A DNA stretch of 64,000 nt from Phylloscopus collybita. Its lineage: Eukaryota > Chordata > Aves > Passeriformes > Phylloscopidae. Positions 13,941-26,450 of this stretch are shown in pieces. The notes below the pieces were generated by a model. The model worked only from the letters and a program-made list of their open reading frames with translations. It did not search any database and was not told where the DNA came from. A program made the translations under genes and the position numbers. Each line of letters opens with the position of its first letter. The first letter of the stretch is position 1. Where the stretch lies: positions 5,952,001 to 6,016,000 of the forward strand of contig JAJNNQ010000011.1 of the NCBI GenBank assembly GCA_027886175.1, in the 5' to 3' direction.

Positions 13941-13954
13941 CATCTCTTGCTCAT

Positions 13955-14425
13955 CTCATGGTCTTTATGACCCCATGGCCATGGTTAGGTCATGGTCACC
14001 TTATGGTCATGGTCATGAAATGCTCATGGTCATCAAATGGTCATGGTCATATTGTGGTCAACACATTGCCACAGTCATGTGCATGGTCACAGTTGTAGTC
14101 ATGTAACGGTCATTTCCTGAGCACCATCTCTCATGTTCATGGTCGTCTACTGATCACAATAACCTCATACTCATGGTCCTCTCATGGGCACGATCTCATG
14201 CTCCTGGCTGTGTCATGGTCATCTGATGGTCACGGTCTTCCCATGGCCATGATGACCTCATGGCCATGGTTGTTTCATGTTCATCTCATGGTCAGCTCAT
14301 GATCTCAATCACCTCATAGCTGTGTCATGGTCATCTGATGGTCACAGACCTCTCATGGTCATGATCATCTCACGGGCAGGGTCACAGTCATGGTCATCAC
14401 ATGGTCATGATCATCTCATGCTGTC
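13955..14425. repeat. TCATGGTCATG-type satellite
   Basis: About 470 bp built from degenerate copies of TCATGGTCA with interspersed CTCATG and ATCTCATGG variants. No open frame of note. Confidence 0.85.
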
Positions 14426-14930
14426 TAGGTTTGAACAACAGGTGTCTGCTGAGGAAACAGGAGCCTCCCTTGGAATGGAGAATTCAAACCCCACTTCCTG
14501 TGAATTATTATAATTTTGAAAATTCAGGGGCTCTCAGGCACAGGTATGGGGACAGGAATCCCAGTTCTTTCCTGGTGTGTATAACCAGGCAAACAAACCC
14601 CACCACCCACAGCATTGATAACAAACAGAACCAGGAGCCCAGGAACAGCTTCCCTGAGCGCGGCACTTTCCCCTGGGGTGCAGTTCCGGGCACAGCCGGC
14701 AGGGGCGCTGGTGGCTCCCGGTGGGCAGGGCAGGTGCGATGATCCCCCCGCGGCTGCAGGGGGCGCTGTGGCGCGGGCTCGGGGAGCGCGCGGTGATGGC
14801 GGCTTTGTCCGGGACGGGAAGGGATGGAGGAGAGGCTTTGCTTCCCAGAGCCCTGGGGCTGCCCATCCCAGGGCCCCTGCAGGACTCTCGGCAGCAGCAA
14901 GCTGGGCCAGCAAGATGCCCCAGCAGTGTG
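14426..14930 (-). mobile_element. LTR end fragment plus CpG-rich segment
   Basis: 14430-14600 has the block GCCTCCCTTGGAATGGAGAA and TTCAGGGGCTCTCAGGC that recurs at 17260, 20590 and 56060, where it forms the U5 side of a minus-strand LTR. It is followed by a CpG-rich stretch (14650-14900) without an identifiable exon. Confidence 0.5.
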
Positions 14931-15571
14931 AAAAACAATGTTTCACCTTGTTCTATTAATTTATAAATTTAATAAAAAGAAAATAAAATAGAATAAAAAT
15001 AGACAATAAGGAGACAAAAGATGATAGCTTCTCAGCTGAGGGTGCAAAGCAACACACTGCCCATTCCAAATTTCTTGGTATTTAAAAGTCTTGGTGTTAC
15101 ATATTTAAATAAACTAATGCATGATTCAAATATTCATTTTGGTTTCAAGACCCCCCTAAGCATACAGTTTACCTGTGGGATACCAGGCAGTCTAGATGTA
15201 TGTTGTAAATCTGTCTTCCGAAGATTCAAACTCTCAAAGGCTTAATTGTTAATTATCAGAAATCTTTAGTTCAGGAATTCCATACGTCCCTTCTGTCTTC
15301 TCTCTAGTTGAGGAGTTAAAAAAAAAAACAAAACAAAAACAACAACCCCCATCTCTACTTTGTTACAATCTGAAAATAGACCTTTGTTACATTTTTAAAT
15401 TCCACAAATAAAAGGAAATACAGTGCAACCTTCTTACACTATATGTATAACATTCATTTCAATATTTGCAAAAAGCCAACTCTAAAATGTGCATTTATAA
15501 CAGTCCCAAAAGGATCCTCTCCCTGCACTGCTAACACAGGCACAGACCCCTCGGACAAGTCCAGGCTTGTT

Positions 15572-15775
15572 TCAGGCAGCGTAGGACCCAGGGTAAATGT
15601 AGCAAGATGAATCCTGCATGGCTCCTTCAGAGGGGTTGGATGAATCAGTGGAGAAAGGAAACGGATCTGCTTCAGGAGTCTTGTCCAGAGATTTTATTCC
15701 AGTTACAGCAGCACTTCTGAACCGTGTGACTGCCCTGAGCAGAACCCCGACCATGTGCCTGTGCTGGGTTTTCAC
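15572..15775 (-). other. Exon-like frame, unrecognised, in block X1
   Basis: On the minus strand a polypyrimidine tract and CCTCTCCCAG precede an open frame of about 67 codons starting VKTQHRHMVGV and ending YIYPGSYAA then TGA. The copy at 54370-54573 differs by one residue in the peptide. The AT-rich sequence after the stop would suit a 3' untranslated region. I do not recognise the protein. Confidence 0.35.
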
Positions 15776-16129
15776 CTGGGAGAGGGGGAAGGGGGAGGGC
15801 ACACAGCCTACCTCTCAGAGAGGGACAGGGCGTGACCCGAGGGCTAAAGGGCAGCCTAAAGGTCAAATCACCTGTGAGGAGGGGTGGGCCCTCTCTGCCG
15901 GGGCCAATTCCTTCAATGGGCAGCCCCTGCAGAATCTCAGGTTGCTTGGTAAACCCGGTGTATTATAATCATTCCCTCAGGGTTGGCTGGGAAAAACCTA
16001 CCCCAAGGGAGGGGAAGAATCTCCAAAAGGGAGCCCACCTTGAAAACCTTAAAGGCACACCACAACACCTGTTCATGTTAAAGGACGTTAATTACTTCCC
16101 TGTTATTGATGATTTCACTCCATTGATCC

Positions 16130-16600
16130 CCTTCCATTGTACACCGGAATCCATTTCCCGTCGGGAACCACTGCCACTGCTCCCCAAGATGGTGCACATG
16201 CAAATGAGGAGACACCAGGGAACGATGGGACAATATTTCAGGGTAAAGACCCCAAAGGCAACGAGCCATTACAACACCAAAGACTGAAAGTGACTTCTTC
16301 AGCTGAGGAGAACAGTGGTGAACATCAGGCTACCAACTAAAGACCTCCGACTCCTCGCCATGACCGGACAGTACCGGGCCAGTGTGACAGCCCCGGACCA
16401 CGACCCTACAAGTGACTTCCCAGGGACTCTGGTGGGGACGGGAGCCCCAGCTCTGCCGTGTCCTCCTCGGCGCCGTCCAGCGGGAGCAGTGGCCGTGTGC
16501 GCGACCCCTCGGGCCCCCACCCAGCGCTGTTTTTCAATAAAGGCCTTTTCAAAGGAGCTGGTCTGCTGGCCCCATTCTTAACAGCTTGGGGACATCATTG
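16130..16600 (+). other. Region with polyadenylation signal in block X1
   Basis: AATAAA at about 16537 is followed by a G/T-containing stretch; the same lies at 55336 in X2. Upstream is a moderately GC-rich segment with no gene I recognise. It may be the R-U5 part of an old LTR or a 3' end of an untraced transcript. Confidence 0.3.
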
Positions 16601-16744
16601 GGGTGATGGCATCATCGGGAACATGGCTGGTGTCACTTGTCCCCTCCCCTCTCCCTGCACGGTGTTTGAGAGAAAATCAGGGAATGTTCTGGAGATTTTC
16701 ATTGAAACTGTCCCAAATCCTGATGGGAATTCCTGGGGTGACCT

Positions 16745-16850
16745 CACTGGGGACACTCAGGGACACTCAGGTAACACACAGAAACACTCAGGGACACTCA
16801 GGGATGTTCAGGGACACTCAGGGGCACTTGAGGACTCTCAGGGATGCAGG
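16745..16850. repeat. Short tandem repeat GGGACACTCA
   Basis: Repeats of GGGACACTCA with variants (ACACAGAAACACTCA). The X2 copy at 55550-55630 has a different number and order of units. Confidence 0.75.
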
Positions 16851-17235
16851 GGCAGGAGGTGAATGAGCCCCCTTGGTGCCTGAAGCAGAGGCGGTTATAA
16901 ATGACAATGTAAAGAATATTAATGACAATACAATATTGCCTTCTGCATTCACATGTCAGCTTTTGCACGTTGTCATTGATCACAATTATTTTGATACGGT
17001 GCAATTTATAGTTCCTTCCAGCTGCTTTCTGGTATAACACAATCTATCAGTTTGCGTGTACACTGCATAGCCAACAGAAAAGGCAGCGTAATAAATTGAT
17101 TTTATATCATAGGCCTTAGGAACATATTAAAATACACAATGCTCAATGCTGAAATGCTTTTATAGTATAACTATTATAGCTAACTTTTCTATTAAAACTG
17201 ACTTTTACATTGTAACTAACTCAGAGAAAGGTGTT

Positions 17236-17997
17236 AGTTTGAAAGACAGGTGTGTGCCAGGGAAAGCCAGAGACTCCCTTGGAGTGGAGAATGTAAACTC
17301 CATCCCTCCAAATTATTATATTTTAGAAAATTCAGGGGCTCTCAGGCAAAGATATGGGGACAGGACACGATGCCGGTGTCCTTCAGCCCAGCCAGCTCCC
17401 GGCACCGGCGCCAGGAGTGGGCTGCCCCCAGAAAGCCAGGCAATCCGGGGTGCAGCTGCAGGGCACAGCTGCTCTATAGCACAGGTGGCACGCGTCCAGG
17501 GCAGGGACAAGGGACAGGGAGAGGCCTTCTGGGTGATTTCCAAAGGTGTTTATTGCCCAGAGGGTCAGGGACAGAAAAAGGCACAGAACCTGGGCTTGCA
17601 GGGGCTTATAAGTGGGGGAGGTCTGGGGAGAGGATACAATTTCCAACCAATGAGGGTGACATGGGGGAGGAACATAAGGCGGGGAGTACAATGCACAGAG
17701 CAATGAAAGAACACAAGGGGAGGGAACAGTTTAAACCAACCACTGGGGCCTCGAAGGTTGGGGGATTGACAGGGAAGGGTCTGGAAGAAGGGGCAGGGTG
17801 AGGGAAGGATTGACAATTCTGTAGGAGGAGGGAAGGGCAGGTCTAGGGAAGACAGACAACCAGGGCAGAACCAACAATAGAGGGGAAAGGAACAATCCAT
17901 TAGGGATAAAATATACTGTAACAATACAAAATATGGGTGGTGTATAAAACTGACCATTAAAACTGAGCTGAAATTGGAAACACAATAAAAACACACC
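17236..17997 (-). mobile_element. LTR, minus strand, truncated at the class II relic
   Basis: Read on -, a TATA-type box (CTTATAAG, 17605-17612) lies about 55 bp before AATAAA (17549-17554), the usual LTR spacing. The fuller copy at 56040-56862 starts TGTCTTGGGTT; here that 5' end is lost exactly where the inverted class II fragment begins (about 17998-18010). A related piece lies on + at 41443-41700. Confidence 0.75.
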
Positions 17998-18009
17998 AAA
18001 ACAGGGACA

Positions 18010-18170
18010 GAACGGGGGTCCGGCCGGGCCCGAGCCCACGGGGAGGGGCTGCAGCTGCTGCTGCCTCAGGAGCTCTGTGGGCAGAGAAAAGGGGGTGACC
18101 CCAGGCTGACACACGCTCTTGGGGAGGGGGGACACGAGACCCGGGACCCCCCCTCACCTTCCTGCGCAGA
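18010..18170 (-). pseudogene. Inverted fragment of MHC class II B 3' end
   Basis: Read on -, this shows the end of a transmembrane exon (CTGCGCAGGAAGGTGAGG), a short intron ending TCTGCCCACAG, the mini-exon AGCTCCTGA and the following CAGCAGCAGC stretch. That is the same order as 19821-19990 on +. It is joined head-on to the broken beta-1 exon at about 18171. Confidence 0.85.
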
Positions 18171-18439
18171 TAGGACTACGTAGGGGACACCCCCTTTGGG
18201 GACAAACAGGCCCGGCACTGGAACAACCAACCGGAAACACTGGAGTACAAACGGGGTGCGGTGGACAGGCTCTGCCCCCACAACTACGAGGGGATCACCC
18301 CGTTCCTGGTGGAGCGCAGAGGTGAGCGTGGGGCAGAGCGCGTCCCCTCGGGCCCTGCCCTGGCAATGACCCTAGAGCCCCTCAAACCCTCCCTGGGAAT
18401 CACCCCAGAGCCCTCATCCCTCCTTGGGCCCATCCCCGG

Positions 18440-18800
18440 GACTTCCAAATCCACCCCAGTCCATCCCAGTCCATCCCAGTCTCTCCCAGTGCCCCTCCGC
18501 GTGTCCATCCCGGCCGTGTGTGGAGCTGACGCCTCTCAGCCAATCAGAGCGCGAGTTGCTGATGACTCATCAGTTGCCAGGCAGACCCGCAGCGCCGAGC
18601 GCCCCGCACTGGACTCGGCCTCCCAGCGCCGCGCGCTTCATTCCCAGTTCATCCCAGTCCATTCCCAGCCCCTCACAGTCCATTCCCAGCCCCTCCCAGT
18701 CCATTCCCAGTTCATCCCAGTCCATTCCCAGTCCGTCCCAGTCCTTCCCAGCCCCTCCCAGTTCATTCCCCGTCTTTCCCAGTCCCTCCCAGTCCCTCCC
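18440..18800. repeat. Minisatellite in class II intron 2
   Basis: Copies of CCATTCCCAGTTCATCCCAG with variants (CCCCTCCCAGT). Confidence 0.8.
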
Positions 18801-19189
18801 AAGCCCACACGGCCCCTCCCCTCTCTCTCCCAGTTCCCCCCAGCTGATCCCAGTCTGTCCCCTCTCTCTCCCAGTGCCTCCCAGCGTTTCCATCTCGCTG
18901 CTGCCCTCGAGCTCCCAGCCCGGCCCCGGCCGCCTGCTCTGCTCCGGGATGGATTTCTCCCCTGCCCAGAGCCGGCTGAGGTGGTTCCAGGGCCAGCAGG
19001 AGCTCTCGGGGCACGTGGTGGCCACCGCCGTGGTGCCCAACGGGGACTGGAGCCACCAGCTGCTGGTGCTGCTGGAAACGCCCCCCCGGCCCCGCGGGGT
19101 CACCTCCAGCTGCCGGGTGGAGCACGTCAGCCTGGAGCAGCCCCTGAGCCGGCACTGGGGCACGGGGGAGCCGCTGGCCGGGCCGGCAG

Positions 19190-19715
19190 AGGCACTGGGA
19201 TGTGCTGGGAGCAACTGGGAGGGAGCTGGGGAGAGCCCGGTTGGAGCTGGGAGAGGGGCTGGGGGCTGTGGAAGGACAGAGCAGGAGTTTGGAGGGGGCT
19301 GGGGAGGGTGGGATGGGGTTCCGGGGGTGCTGGGGGGCGCTGGGAGGGAGTTTGGGGGTGCTGGGTGTGACTGGGAGGGATGGGAGTGAGGCTGGAGGGT
19401 CTGGGAGCAGCTGGGGGATGGGAAAGCGGGGCTGGGCTGAGGTTGGTTGTGCTGGGAAGAGACTGGGAGGGGTCTGGGTGAGTCCTGGAGGGGCTGGGAA
19501 GGGACTGGGAGAGGCTTTGGGGGTCCTGGGGGGCAACTGGGAGGGGGTTGTGGGATCCTGAGAGGGACAGGAGGGGCTTTGGGGGGTCCTGGGGAGGCCG
19601 GGAAGGGATTGGGAGGAGGTTTCAGGGGGTCCTGGGTGGGCTGGGGGAGACTGGGAGGGAGCTTGGAGGGGCCTGGGGTGTCTGTGCGAGGTTTTGGGGG
19701 GTCCTGACCCCTGCG
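19190..19715. repeat. Minisatellite in class II intron 3
   Basis: G-rich repeats around CTGGGAGGG and GCTGGGG fill the intron between exon 3 and exon 4. The long open frames on both strands here come from this composition. Confidence 0.8.
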
Positions 19716-19942
19716 GATCCCCCAGAGATGCCGCCGGACGCCGCCCGCAGCAAGATGCTGCCGGGCATCGGGGGCTTCGTGTTGGGCTTCGTCTTCCCGG
19801 CGCTGGGGCTCGGCTTCTGCCTGCGCAGGAAGGTGAGGGGGGGTCCCGGGGGTGGTGTCCCCCCTCCCCCGGAGCGTGTGTGCTCCCCCCGGGGCCCCCC
19901 AGCCCGGGGTCACCCCCTTTTCTCTGCCCACAGAGCTCCTGA

Positions 19943-20560
19943 GCCAGCAGCAGCCGCAGCCCCTCCCCGTGGCCTCGGGCCCGGCCGGGACCCCCCGCTC
20001 TGTCCCCGCGCTGATTTTGGGGGGGTCGTGTGTCCCCCCAGCCCCGCTGGCACTCTGGCCCTGCCCGGCTGCTCCCAGTGTTCCCAGGAAAGCTTCCCAG
20101 TTCAGCCCAGTCCCGTTCATGGGGGGCACTGGGGAGGGACTTGGGGGGACCCTGCGGGGTGACCGTGCCTGGGGGGGCGGGGGCAGAACGGGCCCTGGGA
20201 TGGATCGGGAATGGGGACCCCCGTGTGTCCCCCCCGTGTCACCCCGCTCTGGGGACTCCTTGGGGGGCACCTGAACCCCAACACGGCCCCCAGGGAACCC
20301 CAAAATGGCACCAGGACCCCTCTGAGCTGCCAGGGGAATTTGAGGAGGGGGCTCATGGGGGGTGCCCAGGCCGGGCCCAGAGCCCAGCGCTGCCCCAGCC
20401 CGACCTGCCCCGGCTCCATCCCGGGGATTAGAAAGGAGGAGGAGTGGGACCCCTCCCAAGGCAATTTGGGGCTCCCAGCCCCCTCTCATCCCCCACTTTT
20501 CCACCCCTTCCCCACAACCCCCAACCAGCCACTGCCACCTCCCCTTGGCTTGGCTTGGAA
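19943..20560 (+). other. 3' flank of the class II relic
   Basis: GC-rich sequence (CAGCAGCCGCAGCCCC onward) consistent with the 3' untranslated region and flank of an MHC class II B gene. No AATAAA recognised. Confidence 0.4.
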
Positions 20561-20565
20561 AGACA

Positions 20566-22153
20566 GGGATCTGCCAGGGAAAGCTGCAGTTTCCCTTGGA
20601 ATGGGGAATGCAAACCCCTCACCCCCTCTGAATGATCATTTTGCAATTCAGGGCTTTCAGGCAAAGATTTGGGAATGGGAAGAACAGTTCTGGACTAGGA
20701 ATATTCACAATACAAATGTAGTAGAAAACCAAACCAACCAACCAAGGAAATAAACAAACAACAATCCTGGAAAACCGTGACACAGTGAGAGCTACAACCT
20801 GACACGCTGTTGGTCAGGCTGTTGGCAGCATTCCAAAAGTAAGTGAGAGCTGAACCCCTCAGCCCCTCCAAACGATTCCAATTTTGCAGCCCAGGGCTCT
20901 GGAGCCGTGCCTTGCTGTCTCTGCCCTCGCCTGCCCCGGGCAGCCCTGGCAGCGGCTGCAGGCGAGCGGTGCAGCTCAGCAGGCTGAGCAACTGAGCCCA
21001 GCCGGGGGGTTCCTTACAGCCCAGCTCCAGGGCTGGCAGCTGGGATGGAGCTGAGGAGAATCAAGGAGGACTCTGCTGAGGAGTGGCCACTGAAGGTTCT
21101 TGAGGGCTCAGGGGAGCAGCCTCAGCCCAGGGAGTCTGCCTCAGCAGAGCACAGAGTGCCCTGTGCCAGCTGCTTTGAACAGGGGCAGGAGCGCAGGGAA
21201 GGATCAGGGAAGGAGCAACCAGGGAGGGCCAGGGAGTGGCCCTGGGGATGAGAGACTCCTCCAGGAGCCAATCCCTGGGGGAAGGAGGGACCTCCTCGCA
21301 TCCTGGCCTACCACACCACGCCTCCCCTGGAACTTTCTAGAGCCAGGGAGAGGCCTCGGTGAGATGGACAGGTCCTTGGGGGTGGGGAGCAGGAGACTGA
21401 CATCAAACTGGGACTGGGGAAACAACTGTGGGGTGACACCAATGGGGGTTCAACGGGGGTACATGGAACCCACCAAATGAACAGTCTGAACACAGATTGA
21501 ACAGAGAAAATCCAACACACCACTACAGGGCTTTCAGGCAGAGATTTGGGAACAGGAATAACAGCTCTGGACTAGGAATATTCACAATACAAATGTAGGA
21601 GTGCAAAATAAACCCAAGCAAACAAACAAAAATCCCAGAAACCCTGACAGAGTCAGAGATACAACCTGACACCCTGTTGGTCAGGCTGTTGGGAGCAGTC
21701 CACAGTCAGTCCTCCCGGAGTGGCAGATGTGGTTCTGTTGGGGCAGAGATGACCCTGAGAGAAAAGGGCCCAGTGATGGTGAGAAGGGTCTGATCTTCCT
21801 CCGGGAATCCAGTGGAACCAGATCCCTGGTGTTCCTACGTCTCAGTTTTTATCCAGGTAGGAATGGTTGGCTCCTCCCACACTGGGTGGAGCATCTCCCA
21901 GTGGGATGATGGAATGTGTCCTGTCACTGCTGAGCCTGCATGGCCCATCAGCAGAAGATATCCCCTGGAGGGTGGACAGGTGGGGAAAGAGATAAGAAAC
22001 ACTGCCCCACCTGGTTTGAACAGCTGGCCCGTTATCAGAAAGCATCAGCCCCCCTCCCCCCTGGAGTTACAAGAGATAAAGAAAAACATCTCCCCAGCTG
22101 CTTTCAACAAATGAAATAGAATCCACATTTTTGGTTCCATAACCCAAGACAGG
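20566..22153 (-). mobile_element. Composite LTR sequence, minus strand
   Basis: The right end, read on -, begins TGTCTTGGGTTATGG, matching the start of the LTR at 56862. Two copies of one U5-side block lie at 20640-20870 and 21530-21725 (shared GGACTAGGAATATTCACAA and CTGTTGGTCAGGCTGTTGG). This suggests two LTRs in tandem or one nested in the other. The middle (20990-21480) has no recognised content. Confidence 0.55.
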
Positions 22154-22527
22154 TATTAAGTTTGGGTTGTTAGTGTTTAGGTTATTTGAGTAGATAATTT
22201 TTGTTACTGCCATTTTTTTAAGCATTTAATTTTTTCTTTTATGTTTTTTTAACTGGGTTTGCTGTATATAGAGATTGTTTGTACACAGATATTTTTGTTC
22301 CTCACTTCCCAGGACCCGTTCCCAGAGACTGCAAGGGTTTGGGTTTTTTTATTATTTCTTGCTTGATAATTGGATTTTGTGATAGGGATTTGAAATGCCT
22401 TGCTTCAGTGTAGTTTAGAGTTGTAGCTTTGTTTGCAGCATTTTAAAGACAGATTAATTAATTAATTACAGATTGATTAGGTTGTTGAGTGTGATTTTTT
22501 TTTTTTTTAGGTTTTGAAGGTTTTTTA

Positions 22528-22908
22528 GGGAAAAGGATTTAATAGTAGCTTTTGGTCTTTTGCTGGTTGGTTGGGTTTGTGATCTGCTGGTGGTCGGTTG
22601 GGTTTGTGATTGGGTGTTGGGAGGTATTGAGGGGTTTTGTTTGGATTATTGTTTCCTGGTTGATGAGTTTTGTGTGTGCGCTTTTTTGCTGGGGCGACTG
22701 TTGGTGTTTTAGGCTCCCTGTCTGGTTTAGCTGCTGTTTTGGGTTTATTATTGGGTTTAAATGCTGATTTAAGTTTTTTATTTGGTATAGTTGTTGATTT
22801 AGGTTTATGGTTTGGTTTAGCTGCTGTTTGAGTAGCTGGGGTGTTGGCTGCAGTTTGAGTGACTGGGGTCGTTGCAGATTTATCTCTTTGCCCTCTTGTT
22901 TTTATTTG
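22528..22908 (-). other. 127-codon stop-free frame rich in Lys, Pro, Thr and Asn
   Basis: Bounded by stops at 22909-22911 and 22525-22527 on the minus strand, with no ATG. The peptide has repeated KP..KP and TAAKPN motifs and a basic APAKKRTHKTH stretch, reminiscent in composition of histone H1 tails or a disordered retroviral nucleocapsid region. It lies about 1.1 kb downstream of the primer-binding site, where gag would start. Low complexity makes chance openness possible. Confidence 0.3.
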
Positions 22909-23200
22909 CTATTTTACAGTATTTTTTAGAATTATTTTTTATAATATTATATTTATTATTTTTATTGTTTCTATATATTAATATATATTTATTATCCATT
23001 ATTTATTATTTTTTATTTTTCATATATTTGTTATTTATATAAAAATACATATATATTTATTTATATATTTATATATATTTACATATATATTTATTTTTAT
23101 ATTATTATTATATTTATTATATTTATATTTACTGCATTTTTATTTTTATACTTATATTTATTATATTTATATTATTATATTTATTATTATTTAGCAGCGC
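22900..23200. repeat. AT-rich microsatellite
   Basis: TTTATTATTT, TATATATTTA and related simple repeats. Confidence 0.9.
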
Positions 23201-24036
23201 ACGATAAGCATATGTACGGGCTTAATTTATTGTTATAATTTTTTTTAAAAAAATTATTATGGTGAAGTTTTTTTAGATATTTTTTATTTCATTTGGATTT
23301 TGAACTTGTTTACATGAGTATATTTAAGTTCAGGGATCAGAAAAATCTTTTAAGGTACGGTTTATTTTTTATTTTTTACACTAATCGGGATTTTTTACAC
23401 TGGGGTTTATTTTTGGGTTTATTTTTACTTTAGCAGTTTTATCAGCCTTTCTGGAAAGCTCAGACTTTATTTTAGACAAGCTGTAAAATTTATTCAGGAA
23501 GCTTACTAGATTAAATATTAGGAGAGTGGGGTTTTTTAATATTTAGGGGATAATGACCATTTTTTTAAAGTGATGTAACTGATTTAAAAGAAAAGAAGGA
23601 AAGAAAAGACTGGAAAGCTTTATTTTTTACTTTTTTTTTCACAAACTAGGTGCAATAATTAATAAGTTTTAAAAATACGTTACTGGAACTAAGATGCAGG
23701 GTAGGACGAAGAAGTTATAAACTAAATATCCTTGGCACAAACTCCAGTACTTGTAGAAGCTTTTTATAAATTATAATTACTGAGCTTAGAAGAACAGCTA
23801 TTTTAATTTGTGTATTTTTAGTGCAAAAGTTATGTGTTAGGGACAAGGTTGGAGCTATTTTGGATAAGAAAAAAAATTAGGGATTAGAAAGGTATTAAAA
23901 TTTAAAAAAAAAGCTTAGGAAACAGAAACACAGAAAGGATTTTATTTTAAGAGACATTAGGGATTTAAGGAGCAACACGGCTACTGACTATTTTATTTTT
24001 CTATAAAGTATAACAAAAATGTCATTAATATATTTT

Positions 24037-24056
24037 TTGAGCCCCACATTGGACGC
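24037..24056 (-). other. Retroviral primer-binding site, lysine-tRNA type
   Basis: On the minus strand TGGCGTCCAATGTGGGGCTC, which differs by two bases from the TGGCGCCCAACGTGGGG-type site used by lysine-tRNA-primed betaretroviruses. It is 11-12 bases from the LTR end. Confidence 0.75.
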
Positions 24057-24064
24057 CAATACCA

Positions 24065-24480
24065 ATATATGTCTTGGTTTAGGGCAAATTTGGGAGGAAA
24101 CCTCCAAAGGGGGTTCCTCTGGAAAGCAATTTTAAACGGCTCCTTCTCTCAGCCAGTCTAAAAAAGAAAATAACTTCTTCAGAGAAAAGTAAAAAAACCT
24201 ATTTATTTAACAAAAAAAGATGCCCACAAGCCCAAAGAATGAATAATATAAAACAATAAAAATTTTCGCTGCTCTGAAAAAAAGTAACAAACTAAAATAA
24301 TTTTTGCTGCAAATAGAGCTCAGCTCGCTCCGTCTCTCACCAGTCCCACTCCCTCTAAAACCCCAGGCCACAGCAGGCTGCAAGTGCAAGCCCTCACTGC
24401 TCTTCTAAATTTTTCCATCTAGAATAAATTGAAACCATCTAAAAAAAAAAATCCAAAAAACTTTTTTAACTCAGCTAGGT
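24065..24480 (-). mobile_element. 5' LTR of the AT-rich retrovirus
   Basis: Read on -, the LTR ends GCCCTAAACCAAGACA just before the primer-binding site. AATAAA on - lies near 24200. The right border abuts the 3' flank of ZNF-B at about 24500 and is approximate. Same family as the solo LTR at 13267-13940. Confidence 0.65.
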
Positions 24481-24756
24481 AAAACTAACTAAAACCAGAA
24501 ATCTACTCTCCCCAAGGAACTCCCAGTGTTGGTCTGTGTCCTGATGGATGTTCCTGCCCCAGCGTACATCCAGGTGCCCACGGGGAGACAGGAAGATGTG
24601 GAGCCCCCCCAGCCAGGTGTCTTCCCAACAGGGATCACCAGGGCTCTGCTCAACAGGGGTCACTGGGGATCATCCAACGCCGATCCTCCCACGGGGGATG
24701 GAGCTGGAGCAGCGCACGAAGCTCTTCCCGCTCTCAGGGCACTCCCAGGGCTTCCC

Positions 24757-25758
<1,002 letters not shown>

Positions 25759-26039
25759 TCAGGAAATCATTGGGCACCTTGTGTCTGTAAGAACCACCAA
25801 AACACCAAGATTCAGCCCAAATGTCCTCCAAACATCAAGAGACAGATCAAAAACTCCCCAAACACCAAGACTCAGCCAAAACCTCTTCTAAATCATAAAT
25901 GTTCAGCCCCTTGCAGAAACCCAAAGCACCAACATGTAGCCCAATAAAGCTCAGAAACACCAAGATTCGCTCCCAGGAGAATCCTGGATCCCCCTCCCCT
26001 CTCACCTGCTGCATGTGGGGGGGCAATGCTCCCGGGGCT

Positions 26040-26450
26040 GGGGGAGGCTTTAGATCCAGGGAGGGGTGGAACCTTGTGCTGCCTCCTCTTCCTGCTCCTC
26101 CTCCTCCTCCTGTGTCCCTACTCTTCCTCACTCTCCTCTTCCTACTACTGCTCCTCCTTCTCCTGCACAATCCCACCTTCTCTTCCCACGTGCATCCCTT
26201 GACCATTTTGTTCTTCATCCCTGCTTCTCCTTCCCTTCTCCTCCTGCCCCCAGGATTGACTGGGGACCCGAGAGTGTCCAGGAGACAGACGAGTGACAGA
26301 TCAGGGGGGCTGGGAAGAGTCAGCAGGGAGAGAGCACTGAAAATCTCATCAGGGAGGACACTGGGATCTTCAGGGAGTAACCACGGCAGGGCACCCATGC
26401 AGGGTGGAAAAGGGAAAGCCAGGAAGGGGTCCTGGCAAAAGGGATGATGA
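26040..26450 (-). other. Conserved exon-like segment of ZNF-B
   Basis: Minus-strand copy of the LPEDPSVLPDEIFSALS frame also seen at 10905-11154 and 33850-34052. Just left of it a CTCCTCCT-rich tract (26085-26165) has replaced the unit's usual sequence. Confidence 0.4.

Larger units (their letters stand above)
14935..17997 (+). repeat. Direct segmental duplication X1
   Basis: Matches 53755-56785 in the same orientation, 38.8 kb away, with few substitutions and small indels over about 3 kb. It contains an AT-rich tract, an exon-like frame on - (15572-15775), a polyadenylation signal on + (AATAAA near 16537), a GGGACACTCA short repeat (16745-16850) and a minus-strand LTR. It stops abruptly at the class II relic. 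Confidence 0.9.
18174..19942 (+). pseudogene. MHC class II beta chain pseudogene
   Basis: Exon 2 remnant 18174-18321 codes the C-terminal third of the beta-1 domain (NNQPETLEYKRGAVDRLC, then ITPFLVERR) and keeps its donor. Exon 3 (18875-19159) codes the beta-2 Ig domain with both cysteines (RLLCSGMDF, SSCRVEH). Exon 4 (19726-19832) codes the connecting peptide and membrane helix (MLPGIGGFVLGFVF). Exon 5 (19934-19942) is S-S-stop. Phases fit across all junctions. The signal-peptide exon and most of beta-1 are absent, replaced by an inverted fragment of the gene's own 3' end. The exon 3 donor is GC instead of GT. The beta-2 sequence has unusual changes (MDFSPAQSRLRW). No antigen-presenting product is expected. 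Confidence 0.88.
22155..24060 (-). mobile_element. AT-rich retroviral leader / internal region
   Basis: About 1.9 kb of very AT-rich sequence, with TTATT/TATAT-type simple repeats at 22900-23200. At its right end the minus strand carries a lysine-tRNA-type primer-binding site next to an LTR, so this is the 5' internal part of a retrovirus on -. No gag, pol or env domain is recognisable; one open frame without ATG is listed separately. Confidence 0.55.

Noticed and set aside
13955..14425. Possible CRISPR-like or regulatory array
   Set aside because: Degenerate TCATGGTCA satellite with no constant repeat/unique spacer structure.
18570..20504. 644-codon open frame on the minus strand
   Set aside because: It runs antisense through the class II exons and minisatellite introns, is Pro/Gly/Ser-rich low complexity, and arises from GC-rich repeat composition.
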